Notes: a model not told the origin generated them from the sequence alone. DNA of 64,000 nt from Halosimplex salinum (GCF_003730195.1 NZ_QWGG01000006.1:186001-250000); one strand, 5' to 3'. Shown: positions 36,150 through 44,789, counted from the stretch's first letter. Numbers and translations are program-made.

Positions 36150-37532
36150 TCACTCGGCGTCGCCGTCGGTTGCGGTCGAGTCGCCGTCGCCGTCTGCTTC
36201 CTCTTGCCCGTCTCCGTCGGCTGAATCGTCCGGACTGTCTCGGAAGAACGCCTCGTCCGCGAACGGTTCGTCCTCGCCCTGCACGTCGAGCACGTCCAGC
36301 GCCGTCACTTCGGCGCCGACGCCGAGCAGACCGGCCAGACTCGGCTCGGTGCGCCCCTCGTCGCTGGAGACGAGTTCCTTCACGTAGAGGCCGCCCTCGC
36401 CGTGGAGTTCGACGGTCGCGTGGCGCTCGTCTTCGAGGTCGCCCTCGATGTCGTACACGTCGCGGGTCCGCTCGATGTCCGCGCGCCGGTGGTCGACGCG
36501 CTGGGGCGTCCGCTGTTCGACGGTCGTCCCCTGCAGTTCGTCGAGCGCGTCGGCGAAGGCGTCCTCCTCGACCGCCTCCGCGAACTCGACGTCCATGCGG
36601 TAGGTCTTGCTCGCGTCGAGTTCCTTGACGCGCTCGACCATCTCGTAGGTGGCCTGGCGCAGGTCGAGCACCTCGACCTTGCCGTCGGCGTACTCGTTGA
36701 CCTCGGGCTGGAGCGCCCCGGCGTCGACGGTTCGCTGGCGTGGCTCGTCGATCTCGATGACGAACGGGCGCCCGCCCTCCAGCATGAGGGCGTCCACGTC
36801 CTCGCGGCCGGCGCCGTGGAAGGTCGCCGACTCCCCGTCCATCGCGTCCTCGACGACGGGCGCGGTGAGTTGCTCGACGCTCTCGTCGTAGCGATACCCC
36901 GACCCGTCACAGCCGTCGCAGATCTCCCCGCGGTTCAGGCCGGTGCCGTTGCAGTCCGAGCAGGGCCACTTCGTCTGGGGGATGTCGCGTTCGAGCTTCC
37001 GGTAGCGGCCGTAGACGAACGCGGAGTTGACCTGCGCGTCGATGGTGTCGTCCGCGAGATTGAGCGTGACCTGCACGTCCGGGCGCTGGAAGTCGACCTC
37101 CGAATCGGTCTCGCGGCCGAACCGCTTCCCCACTTCTCGGTTGAGTTCGGTCTTGAGCGCCTCGCCGGCGTCGTCGTCGAGGTCCAGGTCCTCGCGCAGG
37201 AGCCTGTCGTTCTCCTCGAACAGCGGCGGGACGCGCGTCCCGACCTGGAAGGTCTCGAAGTCGTACTCCCGGACGGCGTAGGCGGCCCGCTCGGCCCACT
37301 CCTGAGTGCGCTCCTCGGTCGATTCGCCCTCGCAGACCCAGCAGGATTCCTCTGACTGGAGGTCGGCGACGGGGCGGTCGTCGGCGAGCGCGACGGCGAC
37401 CCGGAGGCTCCGGCCGCGCTCGCGGTTGGTGAGGCCGAAACTCCGGTCGGCGACGAGGCGGCCCAGACAGGGGTCACAGAGCGGCCCCGTCTCGACGGCC
37501 CGTCGGGCCAGATCGAGAACGTCGTCGGTCAT
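36150..37532 (-). CDS. pus10: tRNA pseudouridine(54/55) synthase Pus10
   Basis: Archaeal enzyme that makes pseudouridine 54 and/or 55 in the T-loop of tRNA. In the 460 residues, an N-terminal THUMP-containing half has zinc-like cysteines (CDPCLGRLV at about 19-27; CWVCEG about 64-69; and CSDCNGTG, CDGCDGSG about 195-220). The catalytic half has FHGAGREDVDALMLEGG with the putative catalytic Asp, and RPFVIEIDEP. The acidic tail is disordered. I chose the ATG at 37532; the frame to 37574 adds non-conserved residues. Confidence 0.93.
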   Translation of the reverse strand: MTDDVLDLARRAVETGPLCDPCLGRLVADRSFGLTNRERGRSLRVAVALADDRPVADLQSEESCWVCEGESTEERTQEWAERAAYAVREYDFETFQVGTRVPPLFEENDRLLREDLDLDDDAGEALKTELNREVGKRFGRETDSEVDFQRPDVQVTLNLADDTIDAQVNSAFVYGRYRKLERDIPQTKWPCSDCNGTGLNRGEICDGCDGSGYRYDESVEQLTAPVVEDAMDGESATFHGAGREDVDALMLEGGRPFVIEIDEPRQRTVDAGALQPEVNEYADGKVEVLDLRQATYEMVERVKELDASKTYRMDVEFAEAVEEDAFADALDELQGTTVEQRTPQRVDHRRADIERTRDVYDIEGDLEDERHATVELHGEGGLYVKELVSSDEGRTEPSLAGLLGVGAEVTALDVLDVQGEDEPFADEAFFRDSPDDSADGDGQEEADGDGDSTATDGDAE

Positions 37533-37622
37533 TGGGCGTGAGTGGACGGCGAACGCGTAATTCCCTTTCGACACGCCGCGGGCGGTACGCGAGACGGAGC
37601 GGACGTGGTCGTCACCGCGGGA

Positions 37623-38732
37623 TCAGTCGACAGACCCGGGGACGTCTCCGCCCGAGGCGTGCGTGCCGAGTTCCGCGCCGCTCGCGCCCGCTCCGTTCAT
37701 CGTCACGACGCGCTGGGGGAACGGGATCTCGACCCCTTCCTCGACGAACGCCTTGTAGACGGCCTTGTTCAGGCGATGGGTCGCCCGGCCGCGCAGGACG
37801 GGCGCGGGGATCCAGCAGAGCAGGTCCACGTCGAGGGCGGAGTCGCCGAACCCCCGGAAGCGAACGCGCGGTTCGGGTTCCTCCAGCACCACGTCCTCGG
37901 CCTCGGCGACCGCGAGCAGGGTCTCCTCGACGTGGTCGACGTCGCTGCCGTAGGCGACGCCGACGCTGACCTCGACGCGGCGCTCTCGCTCGGGCGAGGA
38001 CTCGTTCGTGATCGTCGCGGTGTTGAGCACGGAGTTGGGGACAGTGACGAGGAGGTCGTCGCGCGTCCGCAGGACCGTCGAGCGGATCGAGATGTCCTCG
38101 ACGCGGCCACGCTGGCCCGACTCGAGGACGACGAAGTCGCCGACGGCGTAGGTCCCGTCGACGTACAGCGCGACCGACCCGAAGAAGTTCGCGATGGTGT
38201 CTCGTGCCGCCAGCCCGATGACGATGCCGAGGACCCCGGCCGACGCGAGCAGCGGGGTGACGTTGACCTCCCAGAACGAGAGCACGAGAAAGGCCGAGGC
38301 GCCCAGCAGGAACGCGGACCAGACGTTCTGGAAGATAGGAGCCATCTGGTTGCCGACCGTGTCGTCGCTGGTCAACTCGTCGGAGACGCCGCGACCCATC
38401 CGCGCCAGCTGGACGGCCCAGAGGACGGTCACGAGCGTCAGCGTCGCCGCGTGCGAGGGCTCGATCCACGCCGGCACGTCGACGAGGAGCCGGATCCCGA
38501 GATACGCCCCGACGAGGACGACCGTCACGTACAGCGCCGGGTGGACGCTCCGGAAGATGACCGCGTCGACGTCGCCGGGGATCCGCCGAGTGAGCCTGCG
38601 TATCGCGACGTCGCCGACGACCTGGATCAGCCACGCCGTGACCAGGGACGCGCCGACGACCAGGAGGACGCCCTGCCAGCGCGGGAGCGCCTGCAGCCCC
38701 TCCCAGAGGTCGATCGCGAGTTGCGTTTGCAT
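37623..38732 (-). CDS. small-conductance mechanosensitive channel (MscS family)
   Basis: A 369-residue membrane channel that releases solutes upon hypoosmotic shock. Four hydrophobic helices are followed by the pore helix region (LLASAGVLGIVIGLAARDTIANFFGS, about residues 165-190), the beta domain (GQRGRVEDISIRSTVLRTRDD) and a cytosolic C-terminal domain. The Gly/Ala pattern of the pore helix and the following P-N-S-V motif fit MscS. The gene ends 90 nt from pus10 on the same strand. The C-terminal tail is short and non-conserved. Confidence 0.92.
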   Translation of the reverse strand: MQTQLAIDLWEGLQALPRWQGVLLVVGASLVTAWLIQVVGDVAIRRLTRRIPGDVDAVIFRSVHPALYVTVVLVGAYLGIRLLVDVPAWIEPSHAATLTLVTVLWAVQLARMGRGVSDELTSDDTVGNQMAPIFQNVWSAFLLGASAFLVLSFWEVNVTPLLASAGVLGIVIGLAARDTIANFFGSVALYVDGTYAVGDFVVLESGQRGRVEDISIRSTVLRTRDDLLVTVPNSVLNTATITNESSPERERRVEVSVGVAYGSDVDHVEETLLAVAEAEDVVLEEPEPRVRFRGFGDSALDVDLLCWIPAPVLRGRATHRLNKAVYKAFVEEGVEIPFPQRVVTMNGAGASGAELGTHASGGDVPGSVD

Positions 38733-38888
38733 GCGGATACTACCCGGTCAGTAGCGATAACCTTGCCGTCACTCCCGTTCGCACGGTGGGTCGGCCGCGA
38801 CGGCGCGGACGGGGGCGCCGCGGGCGGTCGGCTTCGCCGGTGCGTTTCGGACCCGAACGCCTTTACCCGCGAAGCACACGCTCCCGCT

Positions 38889-39731
38889 ATGGATCTGCAG
38901 GCGGTAGTGCTGGCGTTGCTGGTCGGACTCGTCCAGGGGGTACTGGAGTGGCTCCCCGTCTCTAGCGAGGGCGGCGTCGCGCTCGTCGTCGCGCTCGCTG
39001 CCGACGAATCGGCCTTCGACGCCACGCGCTTCGCGCTCTTTCTCCACGCCGGGACCGCCGTCGCCGCACTCGCCTTCTATCGCGCCGAGGCGGTCGCGCT
39101 CGCCGCCGACGTGCCCGCCTGGCGGCCCCGCGACGCGTTCGGCGTCGACCGCGCGGACCTCACCTTCTACGGCGTCGCGTCGCTCGTCTCGGGCGTCGTC
39201 GGGCTCTCCCTCTACGCGGCGCTCTCGGAGGCGGCCTCGGAACTCGCAGGGGGCGCGTTCGTCGCCGCCGTCGGCGTCCTGCTCGTCGGAACTGGACTGA
39301 TCCAGCGCGCCGCCGACCGCTGGGGGCTGGGCGCGCGCTCGACGCCTGACGCCCCGGACGCGGTGCTGGTCGGCGTCTGCCAGGGACTCGCGCTCCTCCC
39401 CGGGGTTTCCCGGTCGGGGACGACCGTCAGCGCGCTCCTCCTGCGCGGCCACGAGGGCGAGCGCGCGCTGCAACTGTCCTTCCTCCTCTCCATCCCGGCG
39501 TCGCTGGGCGCGGGGCTACTCGTCGTCCTCGACGACGGCGTGCCGACGATTCCCCTCGCCGAGGCGCTCCTCGCGCTCGCGGTCAGCGCCGTCGTTGGGT
39601 ACGTCACCGTCGGCGCGCTGGTCGCGCTCGTCCGCCGGGTCGCATTCTGGGGCGTCTGCGTCGGCTTCGGCGCGCTGGCGATTTTCGGGGGCGGGCTGCT
39701 CGTCGTCGTGGAGCAGGGGCTGGTCGGGTAG
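38889..39731 (+). CDS. undecaprenyl-diphosphatase-like (UppP/BacA) polyprenyl diphosphate phosphatase
   Basis: A 280-residue membrane phosphatase with about eight helices. The two active-site regions of the BacA family are visible: EWLPVSSEGG (early, about residues 20-29; bacterial form EFLPISSTGH) and PGVSRSGTT (about 175-183) with the conserved Arg and Ser. In archaea it would recycle dolichyl/polyprenyl diphosphate used for glycan assembly, which may serve the glycan locus downstream. The frame is open far upstream as a shadow of MscS, so I use the ATG at 38889. Confidence 0.85.
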   Translation: MDLQAVVLALLVGLVQGVLEWLPVSSEGGVALVVALAADESAFDATRFALFLHAGTAVAALAFYRAEAVALAADVPAWRPRDAFGVDRADLTFYGVASLVSGVVGLSLYAALSEAASELAGGAFVAAVGVLLVGTGLIQRAADRWGLGARSTPDAPDAVLVGVCQGLALLPGVSRSGTTVSALLLRGHEGERALQLSFLLSIPASLGAGLLVVLDDGVPTIPLAEALLALAVSAVVGYVTVGALVALVRRVAFWGVCVGFGALAIFGGGLLVVVEQGLVG

Positions 39732-39755
39732 GGAGTACCGCGTAGCCCAGTCGTC

Positions 39756-40163
39756 TCAGTCCCAGAGGGTGTCGAAGTCCGTCCCTCGGATCACACCGTC
39801 GGATGTGAGGATCGCTTCGCTCTCCGAGGAACAGTGACTCGCGACGACCAGCGCGTCGTGAATACTGAACTCGGCGATCAAGTCCGCGTATTCGGCCAGC
39901 TCCTCGTCGCCGATGGGCGCGACCGAAACAGGCCCGTCTGTCAAGAGCGCCTGTTTCGCGTCTGCCGGCGTCCCGGTCAGCGTGACTCCGCGGACGTTTT
40001 TGTCCCGAGACACAGCGTAGAGCACTTCTGCTAGCGCAGTACTGGGCGCCTCTATGGTTGTTTCTCCGGCTTCTGCCTCCGCGAACACGCGGTCCGCATC
40101 CTCTGGAAGCGCGTCGACGAGATACGATAGGAGAGCGACCGCGTCAGCAGTGTACGGCGTCAC
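39756..40163 (-). CDS. PIN-domain toxin (VapC-like)
   Basis: A 135-residue PIN-fold nuclease that begins at GTG 40163 (VTPYTADAVALLSYLVDAL). Asp7 near the start, a central Glu (APSTALAEVLYAV) and a later acidic site (EFSIHDALVVASH, D about 109) give the three or four acidic residues of a PIN site. It lies 1 nt downstream of the AbrB-type antitoxin stop, a standard vapBC order. The longer frame to 40409 is out of keeping with the antitoxin that occupies it. Confidence 0.82.
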   Translation of the reverse strand: MTPYTADAVALLSYLVDALPEDADRVFAEAEAGETTIEAPSTALAEVLYAVSRDKNVRGVTLTGTPADAKQALLTDGPVSVAPIGDEELAEYADLIAEFSIHDALVVASHCSSESEAILTSDGVIRGTDFDTLWD

Positions 40164-40164
40164 G

Positions 40165-40425
40165 CTACTGCTCCTCGTAGTTCCGTTCACGACGGTCGCG
40201 AACGCGCCGACCGAGTTCGGCCGCGACCTCCTCACGCTTCTCGTCCGACACGTCGTCGGGAACGAGCATCCCACGACCGCCGGTACGGGTCCGCTTTTTG
40301 ACGACGATTCCCTCGTCCGTGTCGATCCAGACGACTTCGTCACCGGGTTCGAGACCGTACTTCTCTCGCAGGTCTTTCGGTATCGTTGCCTGCCCTTTCT
40401 CCGTGACACGCGTAGACTCGCTCAT
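40165..40425 (-). CDS. AbrB/SpoVT-type antitoxin (VapB-like)
   Basis: An 86-residue protein. The N-terminal swapped-hairpin domain is RVTEKGQATIPKDLREKYGLEPGDEVVWI (about residues 6-34), the AbrB DNA-binding signature, and the charged C-terminus would wrap the PIN toxin. It is encoded directly before the toxin gene, with a single base between stop and start. Its upstream region has GTAATAC repeats that could be its operator. Confidence 0.85.
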   Translation of the reverse strand: MSESTRVTEKGQATIPKDLREKYGLEPGDEVVWIDTDEGIVVKKRTRTGGRGMLVPDDVSDEKREEVAAELGRRVRDRRERNYEEQ

Positions 40426-40430
40426 GGTGG

Positions 40431-40461
40431 GTAATACTCGCTGTAATACTATAGTGATTAC
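40431..40461 (-). promoter_or_regulatory. repeat-containing operator/promoter of the AbrB-PIN pair
   Basis: GTAATAC occurs at 40431-40437 and again at 40443-40449, 12 bp apart. The second copy is part of an imperfect palindrome GTAATACTATAGTGATTAC centred on ACTATAGT. The stretch lies 6-36 nt upstream of the antitoxin start, an expected place for autorepression. Confidence 0.45.
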
Positions 40462-40573
40462 GCGGTTGTTCGAGGACGGACTCCTGCACATCTGGCCGCT
40501 GCAAAGCGTGGGGAGTCCGGGCAACGTCACCCGGACGGAGAGCCGAATCGGGGGACCGTTTCGTTCGCTCGCG

Positions 40574-40825
40574 TCACTCGACAGCGGGTCGTCGCTCGAC
40601 GGTCAGCCGTCGGTGGGCACGCACGACCGGAACCGTGACGACGCGGCGCGCTCGAACGGCCAGCGCGACGACCGCGACGGCGACAAGCAGCGCGGGCTGA
40701 GCGACGACCGCGACCAGACCGACCGTCACCAGCACCGCGACCAGCGCCGCGACGACGACCTGACCGAGCGTGTAGGACGCGAGGGGAGCCGATACCGCAG
40801 CCGAACCGCGCGAATACTCTCTCAT
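40574..40825 (-). CDS. small two-helix membrane protein
   Basis: An 83-residue protein from the ATG at 40825 (MREYSRGSAAVSAPLASYTL). Two hydrophobic helices (about 20-38 and 42-58) are separated by only a few residues, then a strongly basic tail of Arg/Val/His residues follows. Not recognised. The minus-strand TATA-like TTATACTTATGG is about 32-35 nt upstream of the ATG and supports it as a real gene. It is divergent from the cheF-like gene. Confidence 0.55.
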   Translation of the reverse strand: MREYSRGSAAVSAPLASYTLGQVVVAALVAVLVTVGLVAVVAQPALLVAVAVVALAVRARRVVTVPVVRAHRRLTVERRPAVE

Positions 40826-41031
40826 CTCTATCTGATCGTAGGAGCGGTTCCACCATAAGTATAATCTGAAATACATTTCTGTAACTCGGAATACTGAAAC
40901 GCAGTCCGGTAACTGGGTTGTCAGGATCGGGCGGGATCCGCCGAACCCATTCGGTGACGAGGTCGGTGCCGCGCGTTCGGCCCCAGTGGAAGTTATATAC
41001 CGCGGAGGCACAATTCCCCGACAGTACGGAC

Positions 41032-41901
41032 ATGAGCGGGGACGAAGCGAAACTCGTGGACGCGTCCGGGGACTACGCGTTCGTCGTCAGGGACGGCGAG
41101 CCGGTCGCCGAGCCGCGCTGGCGCTCCTCGCGGCTGGTGCTCACCAGCGAGCGCCTCGTCCTCGCGGACACGGACGGGAACAAGTCCTTCCCCCACAGCG
41201 CGCTCGAACTCGTTGACGACACCGAGAGCGTCGTCCCAGAAGGGTTCCCCGCGGAGGGGGCGACGGCACTCCGCGCGGGGAACCACGTCCTCCTCGTCGA
41301 CGCGCCCGAGGTGGACGCCTTCGACCGGGAGTACTGCCGCGCCGCGCTCGACGCGGAGGTCATCCTCGTCAAACACCCGGCCGTCGTCGGCGGCGTGGTC
41401 CAGGACACCGAGTGGTCGAAGGCGCGCTTCCGATTCGCCGAGGACACGGTCAAACTCGCGCTCCCCGGCGGCCGGACGACCTCCTTCGCCGTCGCCGACG
41501 TCGGTACCGTCGAGACGGGCACCCAGGGCGTCATGGGGACCGAGCGCCGCGTCGTCCAGCTCGAACACACCGACGAGGACGGCCGCAGCGTCGAGACCCA
41601 CTTCTCTGGGACGGAGTCGCACTGCCGCGCGCTCTCACACCTGTTCGAGGCCGTCGTCTCCGACCGCCAGAGCGAGGAGTACGAGCTCACCGACGTCGAG
41701 AACCAGGTGCTGATGGCGCTGTACTCGGGCGTCTCGCCGTTCGAGATGGCCGAATTCGTCGGCATCGACGTCGACGAGGTCGAGGAGATTTACCAGAAGC
41801 TGCTGGAGATGGACGCCGTCGACGAGGTCCGCGTGCGCACCGAGGTGTCGCTCAACGCGCACGGACGGAATCTGGCGAGCGAAGCGATGAGCGAGCAGTG
41901 A
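41032..41901 (+). CDS. CheF-family chemotaxis protein, paralogue 1
   Basis: A 289-residue protein of the archaeal CheF/DUF439 type, which links the Che signalling system to the archaellum motor. Two beta-rich PH-like repeats can be seen (about 20-100, RLVLTSERLVLAD; about 110-200, ARFRFAEDTVKLALPGG), followed by a helical winged-helix-like tail (VLMALYSGVSPFEMAEFVGID). TATA-like GTTATATAC lies about 36 nt upstream. A fragment of a PIN toxin follows the stop at once. No other che or arl gene is in the window. Confidence 0.85.
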   Translation: MSGDEAKLVDASGDYAFVVRDGEPVAEPRWRSSRLVLTSERLVLADTDGNKSFPHSALELVDDTESVVPEGFPAEGATALRAGNHVLLVDAPEVDAFDREYCRAALDAEVILVKHPAVVGGVVQDTEWSKARFRFAEDTVKLALPGGRTTSFAVADVGTVETGTQGVMGTERRVVQLEHTDEDGRSVETHFSGTESHCRALSHLFEAVVSDRQSEEYELTDVENQVLMALYSGVSPFEMAEFVGIDVDEVEEIYQKLLEMDAVDEVRVRTEVSLNAHGRNLASEAMSEQ

Positions 41902-42107
41902 GAACGATCGCGACGGACGACATGGCTGCACGCGATCTCGCGAGAACGCAACGTATCCCCGTTACCGGATCGATCGGGGTGCTGGTCGTCGGTGTCGAAC
42001 GCGGAGAAATCGAACCGAGCACGGCAAACGAGTGGCTCGCGGTCTGGCAAGCGGAGAGAGGGTACTTTGCGCCCGTGGACCGGATCGAAGACGTGCTCGA
42101 CGGGTAG
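41898..42107 (+). pseudogene. 3' remnant of a PIN/DUF3368-type toxin gene
   Basis: The last 69 codons read VRTIATDDMAARDLARTQRIP and then VTGSIGVLVVGVERGEI, matching the C-terminal third of DUF3368-type PIN toxins (a conserved T-D-D near the active site, then VTGSIGVL). The first two thirds are missing, and the upstream DNA is the cheF-like gene itself. Similarity starts right at the cheF stop. A GTG at 41898 overlapping the cheF stop (GTGA) could still give a 69-residue product. Confidence 0.7.
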
Positions 42108-42127
42108 GTCCTGGGTGAACAGGTAGT

Positions 42128-42421
42128 TCAGAATCCGTATCGCTTGTGCGCCTCGTCGATCGGGATGATCTCGAGAACGCGAACCTCTGCGTCGTCTTCT
42201 AACACCGTATAAATCGCCGTGTACGTCCGCGAGATATGCAGCCGAAATCTATCGCGGTTGGCGTCGATCGGGAGTTTCTCCTTGTCTCCGCGGCCTCGTC
42301 CGGGATACGGATTCTCGGCCAGATAGCCGAGTTTCTCTCTGCAGACGCGCGTCGTCTTCTCGTCGGCGACCTCGAGGAATTCGCGGGCTTCGTCGCCGAG
42401 AAGGACCTTGTATTCAGACAT
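42128..42421 (-). CDS. RelE/ParE-family toxin
   Basis: A 97-residue RelE/ParE-fold protein: MSEYKVLLGDEAREFLE, then a helical hairpin, and the beta sheet with DRFRLHISRTYTAIYTVLEDDAEVRVLEIIPIDEAH. The C-terminal ending (HKRYGF) with several Arg/His residues resembles ribosome-dependent mRNA interferases. It overlaps the upstream antitoxin gene by 8 nt and lies 20 nt past the PIN remnant, on the opposite strand. Confidence 0.85.
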   Translation of the reverse strand: MSEYKVLLGDEAREFLEVADEKTTRVCREKLGYLAENPYPGRGRGDKEKLPIDANRDRFRLHISRTYTAIYTVLEDDAEVRVLEIIPIDEAHKRYGF

Positions 42422-42608
42422 CCTCGAGGGGCGTCAGCTCGTCACGATCCGCTTCTTCGAGGTCCTGAAAACGCTGCTCTAGCTCCTCTCGCCGTCGTTG
42501 CTGTGCGAGCTCCTGCAGGAGGTCGTCGTACGTCTGTCCCGGCTCTTTCAGCTCGTGGAGCTCCTTTCGCGTCTCCTCCGTCACTGGGATCCGCTTGTCA
42601 GCCGACAT
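42414..42608 (-). CDS. antitoxin of the RelE-like toxin (VapB/DUF7557-like)
   Basis: A 64-residue helical protein beginning MSADKRIPVTEETRKELHEL, then KEPGQTYDDLLQELAQQRR, and a long acidic helix that should cover the toxin. The basic beta strand (KRIPVTEETRKEL) plus two helices suggests RHH-type DNA binding. Its stop is inside the toxin start (8-nt overlap), typical of antitoxin-first operons. On the minus strand, TTAAGACTG upstream may be the TATA box. Confidence 0.8.
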   Translation of the reverse strand: MSADKRIPVTEETRKELHELKEPGQTYDDLLQELAQQRRREELEQRFQDLEEADRDELTPLEDV

Positions 42609-42694
42609 GGCTATACACGCCCGTACAGTGCTGTCAGTCTTAACAGTTTCTCCGCGAACGCCGTGTCGGCTGTCCGAGAGTCGAAACGCCGTTC

Positions 42695-43780
42695 TCACTC
42701 CTCGTCGACGCTCACGCACGTCCCGGCCTCGGCCGACCGGTAGATCCCGTCCATGACGCGCTGGACGGTCAGCGCTCGCTCGACCGTGTTGCCCGCGGGC
42801 GGTTCGCCGCTCCCGACCGCGTCGAGGAACCGCCTGTCGCTCCCCTTCCAGCCCGTTTCGTCGAGCGACCCATCCGTGAGTTCGGCCTCCATGACGTGGT
42901 CGGTGCCCTGCCGACCGGACTCGATCAGCGACAGTTCCTCGCCGCCCAGGTCGAGGCGCGCGCCGGCGTCGGTCCCGCGGACGACGAACTCCTGTGTCTC
43001 CGTCTGATTGGCCGCCCACGCGACTTCGAGCGATATCGTCCGATCGTCCGCACAGCGGATCATCGCCGTCGCGGAGTCCTCCACGTCGAAGACGGCTTCG
43101 TCCATTTCGTCGTACCAGTCGCCGGGGTCGGCGTAGTCCTCGCGGTTCCCGAACTCCGTCCGGGTCACCGCAAACACCTCCTCGACGGGCGGGAAGTCCA
43201 TGAGGTAGAGCGCGAAGTCGATGGCGTGGACGCCGATGTCGACCACACAGCCCCCGCCCGAGAGCTCCTCGTTCGTGAACCACGAGCCCACGCCGGGAAT
43301 CCCCCGGGAACGGACGTAGTTTGCCTGGACGTGGGTCACGTCGCCGAAGCGTCCCTCCTCGCGGTAGCCCGTGAACACCTCCGCGGCCGTCGAGATCCGG
43401 TTGTGGAAGTTCACCGCGCAGAACCCTTCGGAATCACGGGCGGCCGCCGCGATGCGTTCGGCGGCCGCGAGGCTGTCGGCGAGCGGTTTCTCACAGAGGA
43501 CGTCGTAGCCGCGTTCGAGCGCGCCGACGACCGCGTCCTCGTGGAAGGCGTTGGGCGTCGACACGACGACCGCGTCGAGGGCCTCGGTGTCGTACATTTC
43601 GTCGAACGCCTCGTAGGTCGTCGCGCCGTACGAGCGTGCGAACTCGTCGCGACTGTCGGCGACGACGTCGGTGCCCGCGACCACGTCGTGGCCGAGCTCC
43701 ACCGCGTTCGTCGCGTGCGTCTGTCCCATGAATCCGAGTCCGACGACGCCGAGGCGTACCGGTTCGTGTCCGTTCGACAT
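42695..43780 (-). CDS. Gfo/Idh/MocA-family oxidoreductase
   Basis: A 361-residue NAD(P)-dependent sugar or inositol dehydrogenase-like enzyme. Rossmann motif VVGLGFMGQTHATNAVE is at about residues 11-27. The CEKPLADSLAAAERI signature is near 97-111, and GGGCVVDIGVHAIDFALYLM is the catalytic Asp-x3-His region. The start ATG is at 43780; the longer frame adds basic, non-family residues. No obvious sugar operon surrounds it, but the glycan locus is 3 kb away. Confidence 0.9.
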   Translation of the reverse strand: MSNGHEPVRLGVVGLGFMGQTHATNAVELGHDVVAGTDVVADSRDEFARSYGATTYEAFDEMYDTEALDAVVVSTPNAFHEDAVVGALERGYDVLCEKPLADSLAAAERIAAAARDSEGFCAVNFHNRISTAAEVFTGYREEGRFGDVTHVQANYVRSRGIPGVGSWFTNEELSGGGCVVDIGVHAIDFALYLMDFPPVEEVFAVTRTEFGNREDYADPGDWYDEMDEAVFDVEDSATAMIRCADDRTISLEVAWAANQTETQEFVVRGTDAGARLDLGGEELSLIESGRQGTDHVMEAELTDGSLDETGWKGSDRRFLDAVGSGEPPAGNTVERALTVQRVMDGIYRSAEAGTCVSVDEE

Positions 43781-43928
43781 GGTCCGTGTTCGCTCCTCCG
43801 GCGGGTGAGTCTTGGGGAACGGGCGCATCGTTCCGGTGGAGTCGGCCGATTTCCGCAACCGATAATCGGCCCGCAAGCCCTATTGTGGCCCGCTGGGTAG
43901 CCCCGACAGCACGGTCGATCCCCGAGCA

Positions 43929-44789
43929 ATGAGCAACTCTGAGAAGAAGATAACCGACGTACAGGGCCGGTACATGCAGGCCGTGGCGTCGGGCCACCAC
44001 CGCGACGACGCGACCTGGGAGTCGTGTCGGATCGTCCTCACCACGGAGCGACTGGTGCTCGTCTCGGAGGAGAAGCTCACGATCCCGCTCGGGGAGATCG
44101 ACGAGGTCGGCGGCCGCTACGACGTCAACCAGCGCGCCGCGAGCGTCGCCAGCTACATCGGGCTCTCGGTCGGCGACGACGCCGTCCTCGTCTCGGCGGC
44201 CGAACACGACGAGTTCGAGACGGACTTCTACCACGCCTGTCTCAACGGCGAGGTCGTCTACGCCGACCACCCCGCCGTCGAGGGGGGCGTCGTCCAGGGC
44301 ACCGACTGGACGAAGGCCCGCATCCGGATCACCGACGAGGAGATCCGACTGGCGCTGGCCAACGGCGAGCAGGTCGTCATCGAGCGCGACGACATCGGCG
44401 AGGTCGAGGAGGACGAACGCCAGGCCGCGGGGGAGGAACGCCCCGTCATCGAGGTCGAGCACAGCCAGGGCGAGATCAGCGTCGAGACCCACCTCACCGG
44501 CGACGAGTACGACCTCTCGGTCCTCCGGCAGGTGCTCGAGGAAGGCGTCGAGCGCAACCGGGCGGACCTCGATCTCGGCCCCGTCGAGAAACAGGTCGTT
44601 ATGGCGCTGCACTCGGGCGTCTCGCCGTTCGAGATCCCGGACTTCGTCGACAGCGAGGTGGCCGAGATCGAGGCGATCTACGACCGACTGATCGAACTCG
44701 ACGTGATCGAGGTGGTCCGCGAACGTACCGAGGTCGAGATGACTGCCCGCGGCCGCTCGGTCGCCGGCGACACGATGGGCGAGCAGTAA
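43929..44789 (+). CDS. CheF-family chemotaxis protein, paralogue 2
   Basis: A 286-residue CheF homologue with the same arrangement as the one at 41032 (shared VEGGVVQGTDWTKARIRIT / VVGGVVQDTEWSKARFRF, and VVMALHSGVSPFEIPDF). The two are clearly paralogues, but differ too much to be a recent tandem duplication. The last 63 bp (TEVEMTARGRSVAGDTMGEQ and stop) are repeated at 45451-45513, across the toxin-antitoxin cassette that follows. The likely function is motor switching with CheY. Confidence 0.85.
   Translation: MSNSEKKITDVQGRYMQAVASGHHRDDATWESCRIVLTTERLVLVSEEKLTIPLGEIDEVGGRYDVNQRAASVASYIGLSVGDDAVLVSAAEHDEFETDFYHACLNGEVVYADHPAVEGGVVQGTDWTKARIRITDEEIRLALANGEQVVIERDDIGEVEEDERQAAGEERPVIEVEHSQGEISVETHLTGDEYDLSVLRQVLEEGVERNRADLDLGPVEKQVVMALHSGVSPFEIPDFVDSEVAEIEAIYDRLIELDVIEVVRERTEVEMTARGRSVAGDTMGEQ
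44727..44789 (+). repeat. 63-bp direct repeat, copy 1 (3' end of cheF paralogue 2)
   Basis: Covers ACCGAGGTCGAGATGACTGC to the TAA stop. It is identical to 45451-45513 except for three bases: one in ACT/ACC, one in GGGC/GGGG and one in TAA/TGA. The protein reading is unchanged. The repeat brackets a RHH/RelE cassette. Confidence 0.9.

Noticed and set aside
37542-38888. Upstream extension of the uppP-like frame
   Set aside because: It is the antisense of the MscS gene; the family start is at 38889.
40516-40537. Hairpin GTCCGGG...CCCGGAC as terminator of the small membrane protein gene
   Set aside because: Short stem without a T-run; could be chance in GC-rich DNA.
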